From contig JAFMYY010000012.1 of the NCBI GenBank assembly GCA_017948555.1, positions 113,794 to 177,793 of the forward strand: 64,000 nt of DNA. The letters run 5' to 3'. The position numbers were made by a program, and so were the translations under genes. Under the pieces are notes generated by a model. It saw only the letters and a program-made list of their open reading frames with translations. It had not been told where the DNA came from and did no database searches. Shown here piece by piece: positions 55,222 through 63,505 of the stretch (the stretch's first letter is position 1; each line of letters begins with the position of its first letter). The DNA comes from Cesiribacteraceae bacterium YIM B00369 (GTDB taxonomy: Bacteria > Bacteroidota > Bacteroidia > Cytophagales > Cyclobacteriaceae).

Positions 55222-56151
55222 ATGAAGAAAGCAGTAAGAGTTTTTGCACCTGCTACAGTAGCTAATGTAGGTAGCGGTTTCGATATCCTGGGCTTTGCCC
55301 TGGAGGGTCCGGGCGATGTAATTGTTGTAAGCGCAACAGGTACTCCCGGCATTACCATCGTAAATGCTACTCCCTATTCGGCTATACCTCTTGATCCGAA
55401 GCAAAATACGGCAGGTATTGCGGTGGAGGCTTACCTTGAAAAAATTGGTTCTGAGCAGGGGATAGAAATAAGGATAGAAAAAAAGATCAGGCCTGGCAGT
55501 GGTATTGGTTCAAGCTCTGCAAGTGCTGCAGGAGCTGTTTTTGGCGTCAATGAACTTTTAGGCCGTCCTCTGGAGGCGGAAGCACTGGTGGAATTAGCCA
55601 TGCAGGGCGAAAAAGCCGCCTCAGGCGCAGCCCATGCCGACAATGTGGCTCCCTGCCTGCTGGGGGGCTTTGTGCTGGTTCGCAGGTATGACCCTCTGGA
55701 TATTATTCGCCTCCCCTGCCCGAAAAATCTTTACTGCACCATTCTGCACCCCCAGATAGAATTGCGTACAGAAGATGCGCGCCGGATCCTGAAGCGTGAA
55801 ATAACACTTAAAGATGCGACCAGGCAGTGGGGTAATATCGCAGGCCTGGTGGCCGGTCTTTTCATGGAAGATTATGGCCTGATCGGCCGCTCGCTGGAAG
55901 ATGTGATTATTGAGCCTGTGCGCTCTTTGCTTATTCCGGGCTATCACGAAGCTAAAAGGAATGCCATGGACGCAGGGGCACTGGGCTGCAGCATATCCGG
56001 GTCCGGACCTTCCTTATTTGCTTTAAGCCAGGATGAAGCTACCGCCCGCCAGGTGGGTGAAAACATGGCTAAGGTATTCAAAAAGCTGGAAATAGACCAT
56101 GAAATTTATGTGTCTAAAATAAATGAAGCAGGCCCTTCAATATTAAATTAA
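55222..56151 (+). CDS. thrB: Homoserine kinase
   Basis: 309 residues, a GHMP kinase with the ATP loop RPGSGIGSSSASAAGAVFG and the C-terminal GCSISGSGPSLFAL. It phosphorylates homoserine. Its stop codon shares bases with the thrC start (TAATG at 56149-56153), so the two are translationally coupled. Confidence 0.96.
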   Translation: MKKAVRVFAPATVANVGSGFDILGFALEGPGDVIVVSATGTPGITIVNATPYSAIPLDPKQNTAGIAVEAYLEKIGSEQGIEIRIEKKIRPGSGIGSSSASAAGAVFGVNELLGRPLEAEALVELAMQGEKAASGAAHADNVAPCLLGGFVLVRRYDPLDIIRLPCPKNLYCTILHPQIELRTEDARRILKREITLKDATRQWGNIAGLVAGLFMEDYGLIGRSLEDVIIEPVRSLLIPGYHEAKRNAMDAGALGCSISGSGPSLFALSQDEATARQVGENMAKVFKKLEIDHEIYVSKINEAGPSILN

Positions 56152-57440
56152 TGACCATGGAATGTTATAGCACTAATAATCTTGAATACAAAGAATCTAT
56201 CCGCAACGCTATTTTGCAGGGGCTTGCTCCGGATAAAGGCTTATTTATGCCTGCTCAAATGCCGCAGCTGCCGCGTAGCTTCTTTGAGAAGCTGCCTTCG
56301 CTGAGCCTGCCTGAAATTGCTTTTGAAGTATCTTCCCGCTTCCTTGGCGATGAAATCAATGCCGCTGATTTGCAGAAACTGGTGGACGATGCCTTCAATT
56401 TTGAAATCCCCCTGAAGCAGCTGGATGATAATACATACGTACTGGAGCTCTTCCATGGGCCTACGCTGGCATTTAAAGATGTAGGTGCGCGTTTTATGTC
56501 CAGGGCCATGGCTCACTTCAATAAAGAAGAACTGATTGTGCTTGCTGCAACCTCGGGAGATACCGGCAGTGCCGTGGCAAGCGGGTTTTACGATGTTCCG
56601 GGCATTCAGGTAGTAATCCTGTACCCGGCCGGTAAAGTAAGTGAGATCCAGGAAAAGCAGCTGACCACCTACGGTAAAAATATTCATGCCCTTGAGGTGG
56701 ATGGTACTTTTGATGATTGCCAGGCCATGGTAAAAGGCGCTTTTCAGGATAAAGCACTCGGGCAGCTGAACTTAACCACTGCTAATTCCATAAATCTGGC
56801 AAGGCTTATCCCTCAGTCATTCTATTACTTCTATGCCATTGCGCAGCTGGGCCGATCTGGCAAAGATGTTAATTTCTCGGTGCCAAGCGGGAACTTCGGA
56901 AATATTACAGCAGGCCTGTTTGCCAAAAGAATGGGGTTGGAAACAGGGCGTTTTATTGCTTCCACCAATGTAAATGATATTGTTCCTGCCTACCTCAAAA
57001 GCGGTTTATTTGAGGCAAAACCATCTATAAAAACCATTTCCAATGCAATGGATGTGGGAAACCCGAGCAATTTTGCCCGTATAGCGGCATTGTACGAGGA
57101 GAGCCATCAGAGTATTGCTGCTGAAATTTCAGGCTATAAGTTTACTGATGAAGAAACCGTTCTGGCCATGCAGGAGCTGAATAAAAAATATTCGTATGTG
57201 GCCGATCCGCATACAGCCATTGCTTATGCGGGGCTGAAGGAATACAGGAAAGAAAGGGAAGGAACCGGAATATTTCTGGCTACTGCACACCCGGTTAAAT
57301 TTCTGGATGTAGTGAAAAATGCAGTTGATCAGCAGGTGGAAATTCCTGCCAGGCTGCAGGAGATAATGGAAAGGCCAAAAAGGGCTACTCCGGTTTCTAA
57401 TAATTATAATGAATTAAGGGACTATGTACTTAGCCTGTAA
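56151..57440 (+). CDS. thrC: Threonine synthase
   Basis: 429 residues. The PLP lysine is in HGPTLAFKDVGARFM, and the cofactor loop VLAATSGDTGSAVASGF is clear. It converts O-phosphohomoserine to threonine, which feeds ilvA. The ATG at 56151 or the second Met at 56157 could be the start. A terminator follows at 57466-57503. Confidence 0.95.
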   Translation: MTMECYSTNNLEYKESIRNAILQGLAPDKGLFMPAQMPQLPRSFFEKLPSLSLPEIAFEVSSRFLGDEINAADLQKLVDDAFNFEIPLKQLDDNTYVLELFHGPTLAFKDVGARFMSRAMAHFNKEELIVLAATSGDTGSAVASGFYDVPGIQVVILYPAGKVSEIQEKQLTTYGKNIHALEVDGTFDDCQAMVKGAFQDKALGQLNLTTANSINLARLIPQSFYYFYAIAQLGRSGKDVNFSVPSGNFGNITAGLFAKRMGLETGRFIASTNVNDIVPAYLKSGLFEAKPSIKTISNAMDVGNPSNFARIAALYEESHQSIAAEISGYKFTDEETVLAMQELNKKYSYVADPHTAIAYAGLKEYRKEREGTGIFLATAHPVKFLDVVKNAVDQQVEIPARLQEIMERPKRATPVSNNYNELRDYVLSL

Positions 57441-57465
57441 GGCTGATTTGAATTATTAAGGGAAG

Positions 57466-57503
57466 ATGTCTGGAGGTTTAGAAAAATCTTCAGGCATTTT
57501 TTT
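57466..57503 (+). terminator. Terminator of the thr operon
   Basis: ATGTCTGGAG pairs with CTTCAGGCAT (two G-U pairs) and a run of T follows. It lies 25 nt past the thrC stop. Confidence 0.7.
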
Positions 57504-57610
57504 ATGCTCTTGTGCGCTTTTATAACCTTCTTCCTCTGATAGTGGTATAAAGGATTTACACCATTTTTTAAGCTTATGAGCCTTCCCTTCGCAAATACAG
57601 TTTTTATGGT

Positions 57611-57955
57611 GTGGCATTACTTTTTATACTGACTGGCAGGCATGAGGCCACCGCTCAAAACACAATTCCTGAAAATATTTTACAGCAGTGGGATAAAGAT
57701 AAGGGCAACAGGCTTCGCCGAGCTGAATTTTATTCCGGTATGGCCCTGGCTTCTGTTTTTGAAATCCGGGATACCAATAATGATGGTAAGCCGGACAGGC
57801 AGGAGATTTATGCACGCATGGTGGAATTTTTTTATCTTCAGGAAGAAAGTGCAGCCAGGCAGAAAGGGAAGCAGGCAAAAGTGCGGGACGGGTCAGCAAG
57901 AGCTTTGTTCAAAAAAACGTGGGTTCTTGAGAATTTAAAAGAGGCGCACCGGTGA
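57611..57955 (+). CDS. Small exported EF-hand protein with an uncertain start
   Basis: 114 codons from a GTG at 57611. Two calcium-binding loops are visible: DKDKGNRLRRAE and DTNNDGKPDRQE, both with the Asp/Asn/Glu pattern of EF-hands. They follow a hydrophobic signal-like segment ending ATAQN. No ATG lies in frame. One at 57576 is in another frame and would join this one after a single-base shift in the TTTTT run near 57601, giving a longer signal peptide. Either a GTG start or a frameshift is possible. Confidence 0.55.
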   Translation: MALLFILTGRHEATAQNTIPENILQQWDKDKGNRLRRAEFYSGMALASVFEIRDTNNDGKPDRQEIYARMVEFFYLQEESAARQKGKQAKVRDGSARALFKKTWVLENLKEAHR

Positions 57956-58112
57956 GTTTACAAACCCCCATAACACCGAAAAAGTCAACTAACAAAATTT
58001 CATTTACAGTCCTGCTGAAGTAAAGGGTTTGACCCTTTCAACCGCTATATAAGGTAATAAACTGAAGTGGATTAACCTGTTCCAGCAAACCAGTCGTTAC
58101 TGTTTTTTATTG
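57956..58112. other. Intergenic stretch with a short hairpin
   Basis: AAAGGGT (58022-58028) and ACCCTTT (58032-58038) form a tight hairpin with a 3-nt loop. It might end transcription of either convergent gene, but no T-run is attached. Nothing else is recognisable. Confidence 0.4.
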
Positions 58113-58792
58113 TTACCGCCAGTTTCCTTTCATTTTACCCTTGATTATTTGCCTGTACCTAAATATAGCCATGTATGACGGTAAATAGGATGCCCACAAA
58201 TAGGGTTCTGCTTTTTCTAACCCCTTATTTAATATTATCCATATAGGTAGCAATGCTCCGGCAATCATTACCGTATTCATTAAGTAGAGCACCGGTTTAA
58301 GACTTCCTTTCTTTCTTACTGATTCCCAACTATCAGTAAAGCGGGCATTAGTCTTTCGTTTCAGGTACCGGATAAAATCATCAACATCCTTTTTCCAAAA
58401 TTTGCTTGTACCAATTGTAATTTCTCTGTCACCGGTGATAATCCTGCTCAAGTATTTTTCCCGACCTGAGAGGTCCTCTTCATTTTATCCAATATTATTT
58501 TTTGGATATCTTTTAAATGAACATCTGCTATAGGAGAAAAATTGAAAATAAACTTTTCAGTCCAGATAAAGCATAATTTATCCTCTTTCGCCATTACCGT
58601 CAGTTCACCATATACAGAGTAAAACGAACATAGATTGATAGCTATAAATGTTAAGAGTGGAAGTATTATTTTCAGGTATGTTTCATCAATCATTGTGGCT
58701 AAATATGCTGCTCCGGGAAGAGAAAGTCCAAATGCCACTATGGCAATTAGAATCCTGGACTGACGAAAGACGGTTAATTCGAATTGCTCCAT
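58113..58792 (-). pseudogene. Membrane protein gene split by a frameshift
   Basis: Two overlapping frames. The upstream one (58448-58792) has two helices, then KLCFIWTEKFIFNFSPIADVHL and DIQKIILDK. The downstream one (58113-58451) starts without an ATG and reads LSRIITGDREITIGTSKFWKKDVDDFIRYLK, followed by two more helices. Shifting frame once in the A5 run near 58451-58460 joins them into one smooth protein of about 225 residues. I do not know the family; a PH-like domain between membrane helix pairs is possible. It could be a true pseudogene, a sequencing error or programmed frameshifting. Confidence 0.55.
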
Positions 58793-59033
58793 GTAATTGG
58801 TGGTAACTTCTTTAAAAAGATAACAAACTTACCTTTTTATCCCACAAAGACTTTATTGTTTTTGTGAGGTAACTTATGACTTTTCCTGTTTATATCCAAA
58901 TGGTTAGGCGGGTTGGGTATTTTCTCAAACTTTTCTTAAATAGAAGAGCCACCTGCTGCAGAAACATTAATTTTTAAAAGAAATGGAAAAGAGCAGACTC
59001 AATAAAGATGGAGCAAAATAATTAGATCAGGCG
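58793..59033. other. AT-rich gap between the split membrane gene and the cassette array
   Basis: No coding signal beyond a 12-codon ORF. A single GTTAGGC (58903-58909) resembles an integron core site but has no partner. No integrase gene is present. Confidence 0.5.
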
Positions 59034-59117
59034 CTGTTTAACATAATACTTACCGTTAATTTCCCACCAAAATAGTAGGAAAAATAACGGTATACTGTTA
59101 TTTTCGACAAGTTGGCA
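59034..59117 (+). other. Candidate first attC-like (or attI-like) site at the array start
   Basis: TACCGTTA (59051-59058) and TAACGGTA (59085-59092) form a hairpin. It lies between an AAC at 59040-59042 and the GTTGGCA at 59111-59117 that opens the first cassette. It is shorter (about 84 nt) than the other sites, and the two ends are not complementary, so it may be a truncated attC or the relic of an attI. Confidence 0.4.
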
Positions 59118-59239
59118 ACTATTAAAAAGTGAAAAAATTAGTCCACGTACTGCTAACTATCATTCCTATGGGTATAAATGCATAGGATAAGATATCAGAG
59201 AAAACAACAACTGTAAAGACCACAATTTAAATAAAAAAC

Positions 59240-60346
59240 ATGAAGCAATTGCTTGGTATTTTTCTGTTATTTTCATCCTTTCCTGCAATTTGCCAGGAGA
59301 AGTTTAATGTAGAATTACATTATGAAAAGAGTAAAAGTGATACAATATATGTAACTGTGGATAATGGCATCGAAGAAAAGGAGTATTTCTTGTCTGACAG
59401 CCCTCTGTTAATTGAAGATTATTATACCAGCGAGTTTGTTTCTATTCAACTTTATCATGCAAGAAATGATGGAAATCCTCCTTCTTATGAGTTAGGTTTT
59501 TTTACAAATGCTGAAAAATCCAACGCTACAGTAGGAGTAGAATCCAGCGGTAAACCGTATTTAATTAAAAGGAAGAATCTATTCCTATTTGAAGAAATGG
59601 GGAGCGAAAAACTTAATGAATTTACAAAAAAAGCGTATGATAGTTTTTGGAATTTTTATTATGAAAATGTGAGTCAATTTGGGAGAAATGATTCTATTAC
59701 TGCTGCTGCTTTTGCTTTAAATAAAGCTCATAACCTTAAAGTTACTGAGGCAATTCAGCAACTTGAATCTTCTTACTATTCATTCTGGCTTTTTAGAAAG
59801 CAAATAGCTAACAATCCAGATGTTGACAGGGAGGTAAAAGAAAAGATATTGTTAACGAAGTTTAAAAGCTTTGAGGATACTTACGAATACAATCTCGCTA
59901 AAGATTTAATATTTGGAGCCCAAATAAAGCTTGGAGAAAAAATAAATGATTTTGAGTCTGTTGATATCGTAACAAACAAGGAAATCAGCCTTTCATCCTT
60001 AGAAAAGCCACTACTATTGATGTCTTGGGCAACATGGTGTGCACCTTGCATAAAAAAAATGGATATCCTTAAGGATGTAGCCTTAAAATACCCAGAAATG
60101 GATGTGTTGTTTGTAAATAAGGATACCAATATGGAGAAGGCTAAGAATTTAATTGCCAAAAGAAGAATAGGAGGTAATCATTTCTCTTATTTAAATGGGG
60201 GTATTCCGACATTGTTCTCAGACCAGCTTATTCCTAAAATATACCTCATCGATAAGGATGCAACTGTAATTTATAATTATGACTTAGGACCAGATGCTGA
60301 TTTGAAAATATTAAATGAAACCTTAGCAAAGTATTTTAATCAATAG
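59240..60346 (+). CDS. Cassette 1: exported TlpA-like thioredoxin-fold protein
   Basis: 368 residues with a signal peptide (1-18). The N-terminal domain (about 20-230) is mostly helical after an initial strand region, as in the DUF4369/TlpA hybrids of Bacteroidota. A thioredoxin domain follows, with LLLMSWATWCAPCIKKMDIL and a cis-Pro segment QLIPKIYLIDKD. Both cysteines are present. It is likely a periplasmic thiol oxidoreductase. The gene is AT-richer than the chromosome to its left. No consensus promoter was found upstream. Confidence 0.75.
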   Translation: MKQLLGIFLLFSSFPAICQEKFNVELHYEKSKSDTIYVTVDNGIEEKEYFLSDSPLLIEDYYTSEFVSIQLYHARNDGNPPSYELGFFTNAEKSNATVGVESSGKPYLIKRKNLFLFEEMGSEKLNEFTKKAYDSFWNFYYENVSQFGRNDSITAAAFALNKAHNLKVTEAIQQLESSYYSFWLFRKQIANNPDVDREVKEKILLTKFKSFEDTYEYNLAKDLIFGAQIKLGEKINDFESVDIVTNKEISLSSLEKPLLLMSWATWCAPCIKKMDILKDVALKYPEMDVLFVNKDTNMEKAKNLIAKRRIGGNHFSYLNGGIPTLFSDQLIPKIYLIDKDATVIYNYDLGPDADLKILNETLAKYFNQ

Positions 60347-60383
60347 CTTTTTGGGATAAGTACAGGAGAAACGGAATTAAAAC

Positions 60384-60510
60384 AGTTGCCAACCCAAGCA
60401 AAACGCAATTGCCGGTTGTGTAATCTGAAAGTGCCTTGGGTAATTCAGAATTTTGTGTATCTTAAAAACTAAACTGAGGCCGGCAACTTCGTTTTGCCAA
60501 ACCGTTGTGT
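60384..60510 (+). other. attC-like recombination site 1
   Basis: Box AGTTGCCAAC (60384-60393) is the exact complement of the cassette 1 start. The arm GCAAAACGCAATTGCCGG is mirrored by CCGGCAACTTCGTTTTGC, and the site ends at GTTGTGTGC (60504-60512). The loop is about 65 nt. Confidence 0.75.
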
Positions 60511-60526
60511 GCAAGCAAAACCAAAC

Positions 60527-61027
60527 ATGGGAAAAGGAGGACGACCAAACAAAGTACATGAAGACCTGACACAACTTAGGACGGCTGTGCAGGACAATGA
60601 CGTAAATACCATTAAGACCATTATTCAAAATCATGGTGTAAATGCCTACGATGAGGACAAAAGAACTGCATTGCTTTGGGCATCATTCTTTGGACAGGCA
60701 GATTTGCTTGAATGGTTGATTAATAATGACGCAAATGTAAATCAGCAGGATAAGATTGGCTATACTGGTTTACACTTCTGCGGGCAAGAGAGAAATTATG
60801 AAGTAGCGAAAATCCTCCTTAATAATGGTGCAGACCCAAATATTCAGGATGAACATGGAAACTCTCCCTTATGGACTGCTTTATTCAATTCACGGGAGGA
60901 CTTTAAAGTTGTAAAGCTATTTAGAGAATTTGGGGCAGACCCTGCTCCAAAAAATAAACATGGACGAAGCCCTAATGATTTGGCAATGACGATTTACCAA
61001 AAGAACATTGACGAGTTAATAAAATAG
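60527..61027 (+). CDS. Cassette 2: ankyrin-repeat protein
   Basis: 166 residues from the ATG at 60527. Three to four ankyrin repeats are clear: KRTALLWASFFGQADLLEWLI, IGYTGLHFCGQERNYEVAKILL, and HGNSPLWTALFNSREDFKVVKL, ending with NKHGRSPNDLA. There is no signal peptide. It is a protein-interaction module with no stated target. It is preceded by 15 nt of cassette sequence after GTTGTGTGC, so there is little room for its own promoter. Confidence 0.85.
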   Translation: MGKGGRPNKVHEDLTQLRTAVQDNDVNTIKTIIQNHGVNAYDEDKRTALLWASFFGQADLLEWLINNDANVNQQDKIGYTGLHFCGQERNYEVAKILLNNGADPNIQDEHGNSPLWTALFNSREDFKVVKLFREFGADPAPKNKHGRSPNDLAMTIYQKNIDELIK

Positions 61028-61035
61028 GAAGGCCA

Positions 61036-61163
61036 GCACACAACAAAATAAAATAACAATTGCGGGTCGAGCCACTTGAAAATGTGCTGGAAATTCGCAG
61101 TCAAATTTGTACCTTAAGAACTTAGCGGGACCCCCGCAACTGTTATTTTAAGGACCGTTGTGC
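61036..61163 (+). other. attC-like recombination site 2
   Basis: GCACACAAC (61036-61044) matches the cassette 2 start. The arms AAAATAACAATTGCGGG and CCCGCAACTGTTATTTT mirror each other, and the site ends at GTTGTGCCC (61157-61165). Confidence 0.78.
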
Positions 61164-61182
61164 CCAATTAAAACATGCAACA

Positions 61183-61665
61183 TTGAGAGTATTCAATTTA
61201 ATTCTTGCAATATCTTTTCTTTGCTCCTTTATGGTAAGCTCAAAAATTGATGAGAAAAAGCAAGGGAAAACTTTGATTAATGAACCTGACTATGAAGTAG
61301 GAGTTCAATTTATTAATGACTATTTGAATTTCTGCAATGATTTACAAACAAATACTGGAATTGTAGAGTGGATAGGAAATCGCCAAGACGTTTCAAATGA
61401 ATTTAAATCAGAATTGAAAAGAATTATAAAAGAAGCTGAAAGTAGAGACCCAGAATTAGGATTAGGGTTCGATCCTATTCTAGACGCTCAAGATAATCCA
61501 GACCAATTCGAAATTGCACATAAGGATTCGGAATATTTGATTGTTAAAGGAATTGATTGGCCAGATTTTCAACTGACTTTGAAGTTAAAATTAGAAGGTG
61601 AAAATACACTCGTGGACGGTTCAGGAATAATCAATGTACTCACAGAGAAGCGGATAAAAAGATAG
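61183..61665 (+). CDS. Cassette 3: exported protein, probably DUF3828-like
   Basis: 160 codons from a TTG at 61183; no in-frame ATG is available at the right place. The signal peptide (about 1-20) precedes a domain with VQFINDYLNFCNDL, FKSELKRIIKEAESRDPELG and GFDPILDAQDNPDQFEI. These resemble the DUF3828 fold, where an Asp...AQD motif recurs. The function of that family is unknown. Confidence 0.6.
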   Translation: MRVFNLILAISFLCSFMVSSKIDEKKQGKTLINEPDYEVGVQFINDYLNFCNDLQTNTGIVEWIGNRQDVSNEFKSELKRIIKEAESRDPELGLGFDPILDAQDNPDQFEIAHKDSEYLIVKGIDWPDFQLTLKLKLEGENTLVDGSGIINVLTEKRIKR

Positions 61666-61671
61666 GAGAAC

Positions 61672-61805
61672 TGGGCACAACACAATATAAAATCAATGGC
61701 TGGTTTGCTGGAGTAGCAAAGTTGACTGTCATTTATTATCTTAACCTTTGGCCGAAGCAGCAACGCTCTTAACCCAGCCACTGCTTTTATACGCGGCCGT
61801 TATGC
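61672..61805 (+). other. attC-like recombination site 3
   Basis: TGGGCACAAC (61672-61681) matches the cassette 3 start. The arms TATAAAATCAATGGCTGG and CCAGCCACTGCTTTTATA mirror each other, and the site ends at GTTATGCTGC (61799-61808). Confidence 0.78.
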
Positions 61806-61816
61806 TGCATTTCAAA

Positions 61817-61848
61817 TTTGCTCATCCGGAACATAATACTTATCTTTG
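61817..61848 (+). promoter_or_regulatory. Promoter inside cassette 4, before higBA
   Basis: TTTG (61817-61820), 20 nt, TATCTTTG (61841-61848): a full Bacteroidota consensus between the cassette boundary and the HigB ATG at 61873. Confidence 0.75.
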
Positions 61849-61872
61849 GCGTTAGTATTGTGATGCGTTATT

Positions 61873-62154
61873 ATGATAAAATCATTTGGAGATAAGGAAA
61901 CAGAAAAGATATGGAATGGTGTCAGGTCAAAGAAATTACCTAATGAGATACAACAAATAAGCAGACGGAAATTAAGGATGCTTAATAATTCTCAAGATTT
62001 ACAAGACCTTCGGATACCACCATCAAACAGACTGGAAAAATTGAGTGGAGATTTAAAGGATTTCTACAGTATAAGGATTAACAATCAATGGAGGATCATA
62101 TTCCATTGGGAAAGTGGAAATGCTTTTGAAGTTAGGATTGTAGATTATCATTAA
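61873..62154 (+). CDS. higB: Cassette 4: HigB-type RelE-family toxin
   Basis: 93 residues with the RelE/HigB layout: MIKSFGDKETEKIWNGVRSKKLP, a helix pair, RLEKLSGDLKDFYSIRINNQWRI and IIFHWESGNAFEVRIVDYH. HigB toxins cleave ribosome-bound mRNA. It precedes its antitoxin by 12 nt, the HigB-first order typical of this class. Toxin-antitoxin cassettes are thought to hold cassette arrays in place. Confidence 0.92.
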   Translation: MIKSFGDKETEKIWNGVRSKKLPNEIQQISRRKLRMLNNSQDLQDLRIPPSNRLEKLSGDLKDFYSIRINNQWRIIFHWESGNAFEVRIVDYH

Positions 62155-62166
62155 AAAATTTAGGAT

Positions 62167-62466
62167 ATGAGCAGATTAGAAAATATACATCCAGGTGAAA
62201 TTCTTCAGGAAGAGTTCTTAGAACCCTTAGGAATATCAGCCTATAGATTATCTAAGGAAACATTTATTCCACAGACAAGGATTAGTGAGATTGTAAAAGG
62301 AAGAAGGAGGATTACAGCTGATACGGCTTTGCGGTTGAGTAAATATTTTGGGACTTCAGCCAAATTCTGGTTAGGCTTACAGGATGATTACGATATAGAA
62401 GAAGAACAAACACATAGAAAGAAAGAACTTGATAATATAAAGCCAATTGAAAGCGACGCAGCATAA
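62167..62466 (+). CDS. higA: Cassette 4: HigA-type antitoxin (XRE family)
   Basis: 99 residues. IHPGEILQEEFLEPLGIS is the standard HigA opening; the helix-turn-helix is YRLSKETFIPQTRISEIVKGRR, followed by SKYFGTSAKFWLGLQ. It neutralises HigB and probably represses the shared promoter. Its stop codon (62464-62466) lies inside the GCAGCATAAC box that begins the attC site. Confidence 0.93.
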   Translation: MSRLENIHPGEILQEEFLEPLGISAYRLSKETFIPQTRISEIVKGRRRITADTALRLSKYFGTSAKFWLGLQDDYDIEEEQTHRKKELDNIKPIESDAA

Positions 62467-62590
62467 CCACAAAAAATAGCAACGGCTGGTTTCAACGAGT
62501 AGCCAGTTAAACAGCCCTTTACTATCTCCTCATCGGGTGATAGTAACGCGCCCTTTCATTCAGCCGCTGCGATTTTTAACCACGTTACCT
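62458..62590 (+). other. attC-like recombination site 4
   Basis: GCAGCATAAC (62458-62467) matches the cassette 4 start. The arms AAAAAATAGCAACGGCTG and CAGCCGCTGCGATTTTT mirror each other, and the site ends at GTTACCTGCC (62584-62593). Confidence 0.78.
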
Positions 62591-62603
62591 GCCATATAAC
62601 ACC

Positions 62604-63170
62604 ATGAGAAGAATTTTCATCATAACCTTGTTGTTGCTTTTATCAAATAATTTATTTGCTCAAGCAAATTGGAGAATTACTGCAACAGGAGTTGGTATCA
62701 TAGAACTTGGTAATTCCATATCAGATACTCGAACTCAGGTAGACGCAACTTTTACGACCAAGGAAAATGAAAGAGGTGGTTTTGATGTCTATGATGGAAC
62801 TGATAAACTGATTTCTGTCTGGTCAAAAAGAGGCGATGGAACCATCGGATTTATAAAGATTTTGTCTGATAGATTCCATACAGCGGACGGATTGCGAACT
62901 GGAATAACAATTCCAGAAGTTAAAAAAATTCGAGATGATTTCTTTCTTGAGCTCGATGAGATGACTGAACAGGAATACTTTATGCCTGAGGAATTTCAAA
63001 CCTCTAGTAAGGAATATTATTCTAATTTAAATCTTCTTTACTTCAAGTCTACAGATGGCAAAAAACTGGTGGACAAGTTTGAACTGGATACGAGCACTCA
63101 AAGTTTGCGATCAACAGAATATCGGAACAATGGATTTTTAGAATATTTTTATATATATCAGTGGAAATGA
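62604..63170 (+). CDS. Cassette 5: exported protein of unknown function
   Basis: 188 residues with a signal peptide ending FAQA (about residue 21). Segments include WRITATGVGIIELGNSI, GGFDVYDGTDKLISVWSKRG and ITIPEVKKIRDDFFLELD. I recognise no family; the Gly/Asp pattern suggests a beta-rich fold. It probably acts in the periplasm or outside the cell. Confidence 0.6.
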   Translation: MRRIFIITLLLLLSNNLFAQANWRITATGVGIIELGNSISDTRTQVDATFTTKENERGGFDVYDGTDKLISVWSKRGDGTIGFIKILSDRFHTADGLRTGITIPEVKKIRDDFFLELDEMTEQEYFMPEEFQTSSKEYYSNLNLLYFKSTDGKKLVDKFELDTSTQSLRSTEYRNNGFLEYFYIYQWK

Positions 63171-63220
63171 ATGCAGGTAACAGCAGCTATGAATGAAGGG
63201 AAGGTCGGGTAAAAAAATAC

Positions 63221-63353
63221 GGCAGGTAACCCCAAAAAGTAACAAAGGCCGGTTATCTGACCTTACAGGCTAAACAGCCATTCACCTACTCCGCTGTCGG
63301 GGGACAGTGATCTGGCTCTAAAGCAGTCGCTGCTATTTTGCGCCCCGTTGGGG
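63221..63353 (+). other. attC-like recombination site 5
   Basis: GGCAGGTAAC (63221-63230) matches the cassette 5 start over 10 nt. A 9-nt copy (GCAGGTAAC) also lies at 63173-63181. The arms AAAAAGTAACAAAGGCCGG and GCAGTCGCTGCTATTTT mirror each other less well than in the other sites. The site ends at GTTGGGGC (63347-63354). Confidence 0.6.
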
Positions 63354-63505
63354 CAATTATGTAATCATTGAAGAAGTAATAGACAAGAAATTAATATATC
63401 ATAACAACTGTAAGCTCTTGATCAACTTATTCTACACTTTCACCACTTCATCCAGATGTCACCACTGGAATAACCCTATTTAAACTTTGCGTAAAAAAAC
63501 AATAA

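Noticed and set aside
58903..58909. GTTAGGC as a canonical integron core site
   Set aside because: No complementary GCCTAAC follows and no folded site surrounds it; probably chance.
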